Below, in pieces: positions 41,153 to 49,332 of a stretch of 54,826 nucleotides of DNA (positions within the stretch are counted from its first letter, which is position 1; each line of letters begins with the position of its first letter). The notes beneath the pieces are model-generated. The model was given only the letters and a program-made list of their open reading frames with translations, was not told the origin of the DNA and made no database searches. A program made the translations under genes and the position numbers. Source of the stretch: Streptomyces viridochromogenes DSM 40736 (GTDB lineage Bacteria > Actinomycetota > Actinomycetes > Streptomycetales > Streptomycetaceae); NCBI RefSeq assembly GCF_000158955.1, contig NZ_GG657757.1:7348521-7403346 (forward strand), in the 5' to 3' direction.

Positions 41153-41830
41153 ATGCTGTCGACAGGCCTGCCCCAAGGGGCGGTACCCAAGTTGGAACGC
41201 CCGGGTCCGCTGCGCGACCGCGTCTACGAGGCACTGCTCGAACTCATCACCACCCGAGCCCTCCAGCCCGGCCAGCACCTCGTCGAGAGCGAACTCGCCG
41301 GCCATCTGGGGGTTTCCCGGCAGCCGGTGCGCGAGGCGCTGCAGCGGCTCAACACCGAGGGCTGGGTCGATCTGCGGCCCGCCCAGGGCGCGTTCGTGCA
41401 CGAGCCGACGGAGGAGGAGGCCGACCAGCTCCTCACGGTCCGCACGCTCCTTGAGGCCGAGGCGGCCCGGCTCGCGGCGGCCAACGCGGGCAGCGCCGGG
41501 ATCTCCGCCCTGGAGGCGCTCTGCGCGGAGGGTGAGCAGGCCGTCGAGGCGGACGACGTGGACGCCGCCGTCGCCCTGAACGCCCGCTTCCACACGAAGA
41601 TCATGGATCTGGCCGGCAACGCCGTCCTCGCGGAACTCGCCGCCCAGGTCGACCGCCGGGTCCGCTGGTACTACACCCCGGTCGCCCGACGGCGCGGCCA
41701 CCAGTCCTGGATCGAGCACCGCGAACTCATCGCCGCGATCGCCGGCCGCGACGAACAGCGGGCCACCCAGCTGATGCGCGAGCACACGGAGCACACGCGC
41801 CGCTCGTACCACGCGCGTTCGCGCTCGTAG
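41153..41830 (+). CDS. GntR-family regulator with FCD domain
   Basis: 225 residues from ATG at 41153 after a GAGGAGGGGG site. N-terminal winged helix: LRDRVYEALLELITTRALQPG, then LGVSRQPVREALQRLNTEGWV and the wing PAQGAFVHEP. The FCD effector domain (about 85-215) is all-helical, with the metal/ligand-binding ARFHTKIMDLAGN and later HRELIAAIAGRD. FCD regulators respond to small organic acids. Shared sequence with the fdh/transporter divergent region suggests that it controls formate or oxalate use as well as itself. Confidence 0.93.
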   Translation: MLSTGLPQGAVPKLERPGPLRDRVYEALLELITTRALQPGQHLVESELAGHLGVSRQPVREALQRLNTEGWVDLRPAQGAFVHEPTEEEADQLLTVRTLLEAEAARLAAANAGSAGISALEALCAEGEQAVEADDVDAAVALNARFHTKIMDLAGNAVLAELAAQVDRRVRWYYTPVARRRGHQSWIEHRELIAAIAGRDEQRATQLMREHTEHTRRSYHARSRS

Positions 41831-42021
41831 CGTCGCCACGCCCCCCTACGAGGCCGGGCACCCGTCACCTCTTCTTTGTCCTGTGAATGGAAAAAGTGGA
41901 GGGCAATTCCTGCGCGACTTCTTCCCACCTCCGGCAGCCGCTGCTACGTTCCCTCCGAAAGCAAGCCACTGATGTGGCGGAAAACCGGCGCGCACAGGCC
42001 GATCGAGGCGGGGAGGGGCTC

Positions 42022-43212
42022 GTGAGACGCATGACCGCACGACCCGGAAACGCCCACCAGGCCCGACTGCTCAAGCTGTTGCGCGACGGCGGCCCCAACT
42101 CCCGTGCCCAGCTGGGCGACCAGGTCGACCTCTCACGGTCCAAGCTCGCCGTGGAGGTGGACCGGCTGCTGGAGACGGGGCTGGTCGTGGCCGACGGACT
42201 CGCCGCCTCGCGCGGCGGCCGCCGCTCCCACAACATCCGGCTCAACCCGGGGCTTCGCTTCCTCGGCGTCGACATCGGCGCGACCTCCATCGACGTCGCC
42301 GTCACCAACGCCGAACTGGAGACCCTCGGACACATCAACCAGCCCATGGACGTACGCGAGGGCCCGGTCGCGGTCTTCGAGCAAGTGCTGGCCATGGCGG
42401 CGAAGCTGAGGGCCTCGGGGCTCGCGGAGGGGTTCGACGGCGCCGGTATCGGCGTTCCGGGCCCGGTCCGCTTCCCCGAGGGCGTCCCGGTGGCTCCGCC
42501 GATCATGCCGGGCTGGGACGGCTTCCCCGTGCGGGAGGCGCTCAGCCAGGAACTCGGCTGCCCGGTCATGGTCGACAACGACGTGAACCTCATGGCGATG
42601 GGGGAGCAGCACGCGGGCGTCGCCCGCACCGTCGGCGACTTCCTCTGCGTCAAGATCGGCACCGGCATCGGCTGCGGCATCGTCGTCGGCGGTGAGGTCT
42701 ACCGCGGTACGACGGGCAGCGCCGGCGACATCGGGCACATCCAGGCCGTGCCCGACGGCCGCCCCTGCGCCTGCGGCAACCGGGGCTGCCTGGAGGCCCA
42801 CTTCAGTGGAGCGGCACTGGCCCGTGACGCCATGGAGGCCGCCCAGCAGGGGCTTTCGGCGGAGCTGGCCGCACGGCTGGAGGCGAACGGCGGCCTCACC
42901 GCCGTCGATGTCGCCGCCGCGGCCGCCGCCGGTGACGCCACCGCGCTCGAACTGATCCGCGAGGGCGGCGACCGCACCGGCCAGGTCATCGCCGGCCTGG
43001 TCAGCTTCTTCAACCCCGGCCTGGTGGTGATCGGCGGCGGGGTGACCGGCCTCGGCCACACCCTGCTCGCCGCGATCCGCACCCAGGTCTACCGCCAGTC
43101 GCTGCCCCTCGCGACCGGCAACCTGCCCATCGTGCTGGGCGAGCTGGGTCCCGCCGCCGGCGTCATCGGCGCGGCCCGGCTCATCAGCGACCACCTGTTC
43201 TCACCCGCGTAG
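42022..43212 (+). CDS. ROK-family transcriptional repressor
   Basis: 396 residues from GTG at 42022 (GGGGAGG five bases upstream); an ATG three codons later is possible. The winged helix (about 10-75) reads RLLKLLRDGGPNSRAQLGDQ and LSRSKLAVEVDRLLETGLVV. The ROK domain follows with GVDIGATSIDVAVTN (phosphate), VDNDVNLMAMGEQHAG, and the zinc site CACGNRGCLEAHFS. It heads a sugar-transport cluster on the same strand and should respond to the imported sugar. An A+T-richer region at 41870-41935 may hold its promoter; an open frame extending 45 codons upstream is not likely to be used. Confidence 0.93.
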   Translation: MRRMTARPGNAHQARLLKLLRDGGPNSRAQLGDQVDLSRSKLAVEVDRLLETGLVVADGLAASRGGRRSHNIRLNPGLRFLGVDIGATSIDVAVTNAELETLGHINQPMDVREGPVAVFEQVLAMAAKLRASGLAEGFDGAGIGVPGPVRFPEGVPVAPPIMPGWDGFPVREALSQELGCPVMVDNDVNLMAMGEQHAGVARTVGDFLCVKIGTGIGCGIVVGGEVYRGTTGSAGDIGHIQAVPDGRPCACGNRGCLEAHFSGAALARDAMEAAQQGLSAELAARLEANGGLTAVDVAAAAAAGDATALELIREGGDRTGQVIAGLVSFFNPGLVVIGGGVTGLGHTLLAAIRTQVYRQSLPLATGNLPIVLGELGPAAGVIGAARLISDHLFSPA

Positions 43213-43246
43213 TCCCTTCCGACCGCACGGCCCACCCAGCACAGCG

Positions 43247-43281
43247 CCCTGCTCAGCCCTGCCCTGCTCTGCCCTGCCCTG
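43247..43281 (+). repeat. short CCCTGC repeats before the ABC operon
   Basis: Units CCCTGCTC, CCCTGCCCTGCTCTG and CCCTGCCCTG follow one another in the 125-bp gap between the ROK gene and the ABC operon. It is probably slippage; a regulatory role cannot be told. Confidence 0.6.
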
Positions 43282-43337
43282 AAAACGTCTGCTCGACAAG
43301 CGCCCTGACACCGGCCCGCCCGCCAAGGGGAATCCGC

Positions 43338-44855
43338 ATGGCACCAGAACAACCGCTGCTCAGCATGTCCGGCATCACCAAGTCCTTCCCCGGAGTCCGG
43401 GCCCTCGACGGCGTCGACCTCGACGTCCAGGCCGGTGAGGTGCACTGCCTGCTCGGCCAGAACGGCGCCGGGAAGTCGACCCTCATCAAGGTCCTGGCCG
43501 GCGCCCACCAGCCCGACACCGGCCGCCTGCGCTGGCGCGGCGAGGACGTCACCCTGCGCTCGCCGATCGCCGCCATGCGCCTCGGCATCGCCACCATCTA
43601 CCAGGAACTCGACCTGGTGGAGCACCTGTCGGTCGCCGAGAACGTCCACTTGGGCCATGAGCCGACCACCGCCGGGTTCGTCGTCCGAGGAAAGGCGGCC
43701 AAGGAGTCGACCGCCGCTCTGCTGGGGCGACTCGGGCATCCGGAGGTCGACCCGGCACGGCTGGTCGGGGAGCTGTCCGCGGCGCAGCAGCAGATCGTGT
43801 CCATGGCCCGGGCGCTCTCCCACGACGTGCGGCTCATCGTGATGGACGAGCCGTCCGCCGCCCTCGACCCGGACGAGGTCGACAACCTCTTCCGCATCGT
43901 CGGCGACCTCACCGCAGCCGGTGTCGCCGTCGTCTACATCTCGCACCGCCTGGAGGAGATCCGCCGCATCGGCGACCGGGTGACCGTACTGAAGGACGGG
44001 CGTGCCGTCGCCAACGGGCTCCCGGCGAAGACCACACCGACCCGCGAGGTCGTCGCACTGATGACGGGCCGCAACGTCGAGTACGTCTTCCCGGACCGGC
44101 CCGTCTCCCCGCCGCCCGGCGACCCGGTCCTCGAAGTCCGGGGACTGACCCGTCAGGGGGAGTTCGAGCCGCTCGACCTCGACGTGCGGCCGGGCGAGAT
44201 CGTCGGCCTCGCCGGACTCGTCGGCTCGGGCCGCTCCGAGATCCTGGAGACCGTCTACGGGGCCCGGAAACCGACGTCCGGTCAGGTGCTGGTCGAGGGC
44301 AGGGCTTTGAAGCCGGGCAGCGTCCGGGCCGCCGTACGCGCCGGACTCGGGCTCGCACCCGAGGAACGCAAGGCGCAGGCCCTGCTGATGCTGGAGTCCG
44401 TCACCCGCAACGTGTCGGTCTCCTCCATGTCCCGCTTCTCGCGCGGCGGCTGGATCGACCGGGGCGCCGAACTCGGCGCCGCCCGGGCCGCGACCCGCGA
44501 GCTGTCGCTCCGGCCGGACAACCCGTCCGTGCCCGTACGCACCCTGTCCGGCGGCAACCAGCAGAAGGCCGTCCTGGCCCGCTGGCTGCTGCGCGGCTGC
44601 AAGGTGCTGCTGCTCGACGAACCCACCCGCGGCGTCGACGTCGGAGCCCGCGCCGAGCTCTACGCCGTCATCCGCCGGCTGGCGGACGAGGGCCTCGCCG
44701 TGCTGCTGGTCTCCAGCGAGGTGCCCGAGGTGCTCGGCCTCGCCGACCGCGTCCTGGTGCTGCGCGAGGGCCGTGTCGTCCACACGGCGCCCGCCCGCGA
44801 ACTCGACGAACACCGCGTACTCGACCTGGTCATGGAAGGAAGCCCGGCGTCATGA
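43338..44855 (+). CDS. sugar ABC transporter ATP-binding protein (RbsA/XylG type)
   Basis: 505 residues with two ABC domains. The first has a good Walker A (CLLGQNGAGKSTLIKVLAG), signature LSAAQQQIVSMARAL and Walker B RLIVMDEPSAALD. The second has a degenerate Walker A (GLVGSGRSEIL), which is usual, with signature LSGGNQQKAVLARWLL and LLLDEPTRGVDVGA. It powers import of a monosaccharide or polyol. The stop overlaps the permease start by four bases. Confidence 0.96.
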   Translation: MAPEQPLLSMSGITKSFPGVRALDGVDLDVQAGEVHCLLGQNGAGKSTLIKVLAGAHQPDTGRLRWRGEDVTLRSPIAAMRLGIATIYQELDLVEHLSVAENVHLGHEPTTAGFVVRGKAAKESTAALLGRLGHPEVDPARLVGELSAAQQQIVSMARALSHDVRLIVMDEPSAALDPDEVDNLFRIVGDLTAAGVAVVYISHRLEEIRRIGDRVTVLKDGRAVANGLPAKTTPTREVVALMTGRNVEYVFPDRPVSPPPGDPVLEVRGLTRQGEFEPLDLDVRPGEIVGLAGLVGSGRSEILETVYGARKPTSGQVLVEGRALKPGSVRAAVRAGLGLAPEERKAQALLMLESVTRNVSVSSMSRFSRGGWIDRGAELGAARAATRELSLRPDNPSVPVRTLSGGNQQKAVLARWLLRGCKVLLLDEPTRGVDVGARAELYAVIRRLADEGLAVLLVSSEVPEVLGLADRVLVLREGRVVHTAPARELDEHRVLDLVMEGSPAS

Positions 44856-45868
44856 CGCAGCCCGTCTCCCCGCCGCGGGACAGCACCGCCAAGGTGCCCG
44901 AGGCCCCGCCCCCCGCCTGGCGCGGCCTGCTGGCCCGCGCCGACGTCCGCACCCTCTCGCTGCTCGGCGTGCTCGCCGCGCTGATCGTCGTCGGCGGCAT
45001 CACCAAGCCCGACGAGTTCCTCGACACCCGCAACCTGCAACTGGTCCTCACCCAGGCCTCCGTGGTCGGCGTCGTCACCGTCGGCATGACCTTCGTCATC
45101 GTCTCCGGCGGCATCGACCTGTCGGTCGGCGCGATCGTCGCCCTCGCGTCGGTGTGGGCGACCACGGTCGCCACCCAGGAGTACGGCTTCGCCGGCATCC
45201 TCTTCACTGCGATCATCGTCGGAGTCGGCTGCGGCCTGGTCAACGGGGTGCTCATCGCCTACGGCGCGATGGTGCCGTTCATCGCCACCCTCGCCATGCT
45301 GGCCTCCGCACGCGGCCTCGCCCTGCAGATCACCGACGGCAAGACACAGATCGTCACCGTGCCCTCCGTCCTCGACCTGGGTGAACGCGACGCCTACGTC
45401 CTCGGCATCCCGCCCCTGGTCCTGGTCTTCGCCGTCGTGACCATCATCGGCTGGCTGGTGCTCAACCGCACCACCTTCGGCCGCCGCACGGTCGCCGTCG
45501 GCGGCAACCCGGAGGCGGCCCGGCTCGCGGGCATCGACGTCCGCCGCCAGCGGCTCTACCTCTACCTGCTGTCCGGGCTGTGCTGCGGCATCGCGGCCTT
45601 CCTGCTGATCGTCCTGTCCGGCTCCGGCCAGAACACCAACGGCAACCTCTACGAACTCGACGCCATCGCCGCCGCGATCATCGGCGGCACCCTGCTCACC
45701 GGCGGCCGCGGCACCATCACCGGCTCCGTGCTCGGCGTCCTGATCTTCTTCACGATCACCAACATCTTCGCCCTGAACAACCTGCAGAGCGACGTCCAGC
45801 AGATCGCCAAGGGCGCGATCATCGTCGCCGCCGTGCTGGTCCAGCGCCGTACCGCGAGCACGACCTGA
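44852..45868 (+). CDS. sugar ABC transporter permease (RbsC type)
   Basis: 338 residues with about eight to ten membrane helices. Family marks: VGMTFVIVSGGIDLSVGAIVALAS, NGVLIAYGAMVPFIATLAML, the NRTTFGRRTVAVGGNPEAARLAGI loop that contacts the ATPase, and ELDAIAAAIIGGTLLTGGRGT. A single permease gene suggests a homodimer with the double-ABC ATPase. Translation is coupled to the upstream gene. Confidence 0.96.
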   Translation: MTQPVSPPRDSTAKVPEAPPPAWRGLLARADVRTLSLLGVLAALIVVGGITKPDEFLDTRNLQLVLTQASVVGVVTVGMTFVIVSGGIDLSVGAIVALASVWATTVATQEYGFAGILFTAIIVGVGCGLVNGVLIAYGAMVPFIATLAMLASARGLALQITDGKTQIVTVPSVLDLGERDAYVLGIPPLVLVFAVVTIIGWLVLNRTTFGRRTVAVGGNPEAARLAGIDVRRQRLYLYLLSGLCCGIAAFLLIVLSGSGQNTNGNLYELDAIAAAIIGGTLLTGGRGTITGSVLGVLIFFTITNIFALNNLQSDVQQIAKGAIIVAAVLVQRRTASTT

Positions 45869-45885
45869 GGAAAGGGTTCCCCGCC

Positions 45886-46932
45886 ATGACCGAGATCACG
45901 AGCCGCAGAGGGCTGCTCTTCGGGGCCGCCGCCGTCTCCGCCGGTGCCCTCCTCACGGGGTGCACGAGCAACGAGCCCTCCGAGTCCAAGGACGAACCGG
46001 CCGGGAACAACCAGCCGGCCGCCGACGACAAGCCCGGCAAGCAGGTCACCATCGGCTTCGCCGGACCGCAGGCCGACCACGGCTGGCTCAACGCCATCAA
46101 CGACAACGCCAAGGACCGCGCCAAGAAGTACTCGGACGTCACCCTGGAGATCACCGAGGGCTCCAACGACACCGCCCAGCAGATCGGCCAGATCGAGACC
46201 CTCATCAACAAGAAGGTCGACGTCCTGGTGGTGCTGCCCGCCGACGGGAAGGCCCTCACCCAGGTCGGCCTGAAGGCGATGCGCGCGGGCATCCCGGTCG
46301 TCAACCTCGACCGCATCTTCAACACCCCGCAGGCCTACCGCTGCTGGATCGGCGGCGACAACTACGGCATGGGCCTCAACGCCGGCCACTACATCGGCGA
46401 GAAACTCAAGGGCAAGTCCGGCGCCCGCGTCATCGAACTGGCCGGCCTGGACAACCTGGAGCTGACCAAACAGCGCACCAAGGGCTTCGACGACGCCCTG
46501 AAGAACTACCCCAACATCAAGAAGGTCGCCCGGCAGGCCGCCGAGTTCACCGTCGAGTCCGGACAGGCCAAGATGGCCCAGCTGCTCCAGGCCCAGTCGA
46601 AGTTCGACGCGCTGTGGAACCACGACGACGACCAGGGCGTGGGCGCGCTGCGCGCCATCGAACAGGCCGGCCGCGACGACTTCCTGATGGTCGGAGGAGC
46701 CGGGGCGCTCTCCGCCTTCCAGGCCATCAAGCAGGACGACGGCGTGCTGAAGGCGACCGTGCTGTACCCGCCGACGATGGCCGCCTCGGCGATCGACCTC
46801 GCCCGCGCCCTCGGCCAGGGCAAGGGCATCGGCGGCATGGCCGAGTTCGAGATCCCGTCGTCGATCACGCTCTACTCGGCCGTCGTCGACAAGACCAACG
46901 TCGACCAGTACATGTCCACCGGCTTCAAGTGA
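45886..46932 (+). CDS. sugar ABC transporter substrate-binding lipoprotein
   Basis: 348 residues. The N-terminus combines a twin-arginine motif (SRRGLLFG) with a lipobox (LLTGC, Cys26), so it is probably a Tat-exported lipoprotein. The binding domain (about 55-340) is of the ribose-binding type: VTIGFAGPQADHGWLNAIND, LVVLPADGKALTQVGLKAM and WNHDDDQGVGALRAI. It captures the substrate outside the membrane. It starts 18 bp after the permease stop with GAGGAAAGGG as ribosome site. Confidence 0.94.
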   Translation: MTEITSRRGLLFGAAAVSAGALLTGCTSNEPSESKDEPAGNNQPAADDKPGKQVTIGFAGPQADHGWLNAINDNAKDRAKKYSDVTLEITEGSNDTAQQIGQIETLINKKVDVLVVLPADGKALTQVGLKAMRAGIPVVNLDRIFNTPQAYRCWIGGDNYGMGLNAGHYIGEKLKGKSGARVIELAGLDNLELTKQRTKGFDDALKNYPNIKKVARQAAEFTVESGQAKMAQLLQAQSKFDALWNHDDDQGVGALRAIEQAGRDDFLMVGGAGALSAFQAIKQDDGVLKATVLYPPTMAASAIDLARALGQGKGIGGMAEFEIPSSITLYSAVVDKTNVDQYMSTGFK

Positions 46933-46985
46933 TCCCACCCCGCACCCCCCACGTGCACCCCGACCAGGACGAGGAGGACACCCGT

Positions 46986-48197
46986 ATGAGACAGCCGCAG
47001 GAGCAGTCAGAGGGGACCGAGGCAGGCAAGCCACCCCTGAGGGTGGGGATGGTCGGCTACGCCTTCATGGGCGCGGCCCACTCCCAGGGCTGGCGCACCG
47101 CGGGCCGTGTCTTCGACCTGCCGCTGAACCCCGTGCAGGCCGTGATCTGCGGCCGGGACGCCGACGCCGTACAGGCGGCGGCCGACCGGCACGGCTGGGC
47201 GTCCACCGAGACCGACTGGCGTGCCCTCGTCGAACGGGACGACGTCGACCTCGTCGACATCTGCACCCCCGGCGACAGCCACGCCGAGATCGCTCTCGCC
47301 GCCCTCGCGGCCGGCAAGCACGTCCTGTGCGAGAAGCCCCTCGCCAACACCGTCGAGGAAGCCACGTCGATGACGCGGGCCGCCGAGGAGGCCTACCAGC
47401 GCGGGCAGTTGGCGATGGTCGGCTTCAACTACCGTCGGGTGCCCGCCACCGCCCAGGCCCGCCGGATGGTCGCCGAGGGCCGCCTGGGCCGGCTGCGGCA
47501 CGTGCGCGTGACGTACCTCCAGGACTGGCTGGTCGACCCGCGGTTCCCGCTGACCTGGCGGCTGCGCAGGGAGCAGGCCGGCTCGGGCTCGCTCGGCGAC
47601 CTGGGCGCGCACATCGTGGACCTCGCGCAGTACCTCGTGGGGGAGCGGCTGGTCGGCGTCTCCGCGTTGACCGAGACCTTCGTACGGGAGAGGCCCCTGC
47701 CCACCGGCGCCACGAGCGGCCTGTCCACCGTCTCCTCCGCCGGCACCGGCCAGGTCACCGTGGACGACGCCGCCCTCTTCACCGCCCGCTTCCCCTCCGG
47801 TGCCCTCGCCTCCTTCGAGGCCACCCGCTACGCCACCGGCCGCAAGAACGCCCTGCGCATCGAACTCAACGGGGAGCGCGGGTCGCTCGCCTTCGACCTG
47901 GAGCGGCTCAACGAGCTGTCCTTCCACGACGGCACCGAGCCCGGCGCGGAGGCGGGTTTCCGCCGGATCCTCGTCACCGAACCCGACCACCCCTATCTGG
48001 ACGCCTGGTGGCCGCCGGGCCACGGCCTCGGATACGAGCACACCTTCGTCCACCAGGCCCGCGACCTCGTCCACGCCATCGCCGAGGGCCGCCGCCCGGA
48101 ACCCTCCTTCGCCGACGGGCTGCAGGTGCAGCGCGTGCTCGCGGCGGTCGAGGAGAGCGCCGAGAAGAACTCCGTCTACACACCGATCGCGGTCTGA
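46986..48197 (+). CDS. Gfo/Idh/MocA-family sugar dehydrogenase
   Basis: 403 residues. Rossmann start LRVGMVGYAFMGAAHSQGW, the EKP motif in VLCEKPLANTVEEA (catalytic Lys), MVGFNYRRVPATAQARRM, and the GSGSLGDLGAHIVDLAQYLVG sheet region are diagnostic. These enzymes oxidise or reduce a hydroxyl of sugars or inositols with NAD(P). A GAGGAGGAC ribosome site precedes the ATG. Being between the importer and a TIM-barrel isomerase, it probably takes the first intracellular step on the imported sugar, for example making or reducing a 3-keto sugar. Confidence 0.94.
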   Translation: MRQPQEQSEGTEAGKPPLRVGMVGYAFMGAAHSQGWRTAGRVFDLPLNPVQAVICGRDADAVQAAADRHGWASTETDWRALVERDDVDLVDICTPGDSHAEIALAALAAGKHVLCEKPLANTVEEATSMTRAAEEAYQRGQLAMVGFNYRRVPATAQARRMVAEGRLGRLRHVRVTYLQDWLVDPRFPLTWRLRREQAGSGSLGDLGAHIVDLAQYLVGERLVGVSALTETFVRERPLPTGATSGLSTVSSAGTGQVTVDDAALFTARFPSGALASFEATRYATGRKNALRIELNGERGSLAFDLERLNELSFHDGTEPGAEAGFRRILVTEPDHPYLDAWWPPGHGLGYEHTFVHQARDLVHAIAEGRRPEPSFADGLQVQRVLAAVEESAEKNSVYTPIAV

Positions 48198-48212
48198 GGA
48201 GGGCCTGTTTCG

Positions 48213-49211
48213 ATGCCACGCACCTTCACGCTCTTCACCGGCCAGTGGGCGGACCTCCCCCTGGAGGAGGTCTGCCGCCTGGCCCGTGACTTCGGCTACG
48301 ACGGCCTGGAACTCGCCTGCTGGGGAGACCACTTCGAGGTCGACAAGGCACTGGCGGACCCCTCGTACCTGGACGGCCGCCGGGCCCTGCTCGACAAGTA
48401 CGGCCTCAAGTGCTGGGCCGTCTCCAACCACCTGGTCGGCCAGGCCGTCTGCGACGCCATCATCGACGAACGGCACCAGGCGATCGTGCCGGGGGAGGTG
48501 TGGGGCGACGGAGACCCGGAAGGGGTCCGGCAACGGGCCGCGGAGCGCATGAAGGACACCGCCCGCGCCGCCGCGGCCTTCGGCGTCGACACCGTCATCG
48601 GCTTCACCGGCTCCGCCATCTGGCACCTGGTCGCCATGTTCCCGCCGGCGCCCGACGCGATGATCGAACGCGGCTACCAGGACTTCGCGGAGCGCTGGAA
48701 CCCGATCCTGGACGTCTTCGACGCCGAGGGAGTGCGGTTCGCGCACGAGGTCCACCCGAGCGAGATCGCCTACGACTACTGGACGACGGTCCGCGCGCTG
48801 GAAGCGGTCGGCCGGCGCCCCGCCTTCGGCCTCAACTTCGACCCCTCGCACTTCGTGTGGCAGGACCTCGACCCGGTCGGCTTCCTCTGGGACTTCCGCG
48901 ACCGCATCTACCACGTCGACTGCAAGGAGGCCCGCAAGCGCCTCGACGGACGCAACGGCCGGCTCGGCTCCCACCTGCCCTGGGGCGACCCCAGGCGCGG
49001 CTGGGACTTCGTCTCCGCCGGGCACGGCGACGTCCCCTGGGAGGACGTCTTCCGGATGCTGCGCTCCATCGACTACCAGGGCCCGGTCTCCGTCGAGTGG
49101 GAGGACGCCGGCATGGACCGGCTCCAGGGCGCGCCCGAGGCGCTGACCCGCCTCAAGGCCTTCGACTTCGAGCCGCCCAGCGCGTCCTTCGACGCCGCCT
49201 TCAACAGCTGA
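48213..49211 (+). CDS. TIM-barrel sugar isomerase/epimerase (AP endonuclease 2 family)
   Basis: 332 residues. The xylose-isomerase-like barrel is seen in DFGYDGLELACWGDHF, FAHEVHPSEIAYDYW (Glu and His metal ligands), LNFDPSHFVWQDLDP (Asp and His), YHVDCKEARK and PVSVEWEDAGMD (Glu). These ligands form a divalent-metal site. Relatives interconvert keto sugars, or cleave 3-keto glycosides. The start is 15 bp after the upstream stop, so it is in the same operon. Confidence 0.92.
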   Translation: MPRTFTLFTGQWADLPLEEVCRLARDFGYDGLELACWGDHFEVDKALADPSYLDGRRALLDKYGLKCWAVSNHLVGQAVCDAIIDERHQAIVPGEVWGDGDPEGVRQRAAERMKDTARAAAAFGVDTVIGFTGSAIWHLVAMFPPAPDAMIERGYQDFAERWNPILDVFDAEGVRFAHEVHPSEIAYDYWTTVRALEAVGRRPAFGLNFDPSHFVWQDLDPVGFLWDFRDRIYHVDCKEARKRLDGRNGRLGSHLPWGDPRRGWDFVSAGHGDVPWEDVFRMLRSIDYQGPVSVEWEDAGMDRLQGAPEALTRLKAFDFEPPSASFDAAFNS

Positions 49212-49332
49212 ACCACGCACCTTCCTCGTGTTCAGGTCACACACACCTCCGGGGTGACGGCGCACCCCGGCGCCCGCACCGCACGTCTACGCACCCACCC
49301 CGTACGGCCCACCCCGTTCCCGGAGGGACTTC

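Noticed and set aside
47007..49265. 752-codon open frame on the minus strand
   Set aside because: Antisense to the dehydrogenase and TIM-barrel genes; same compositional signature of a shadow frame.
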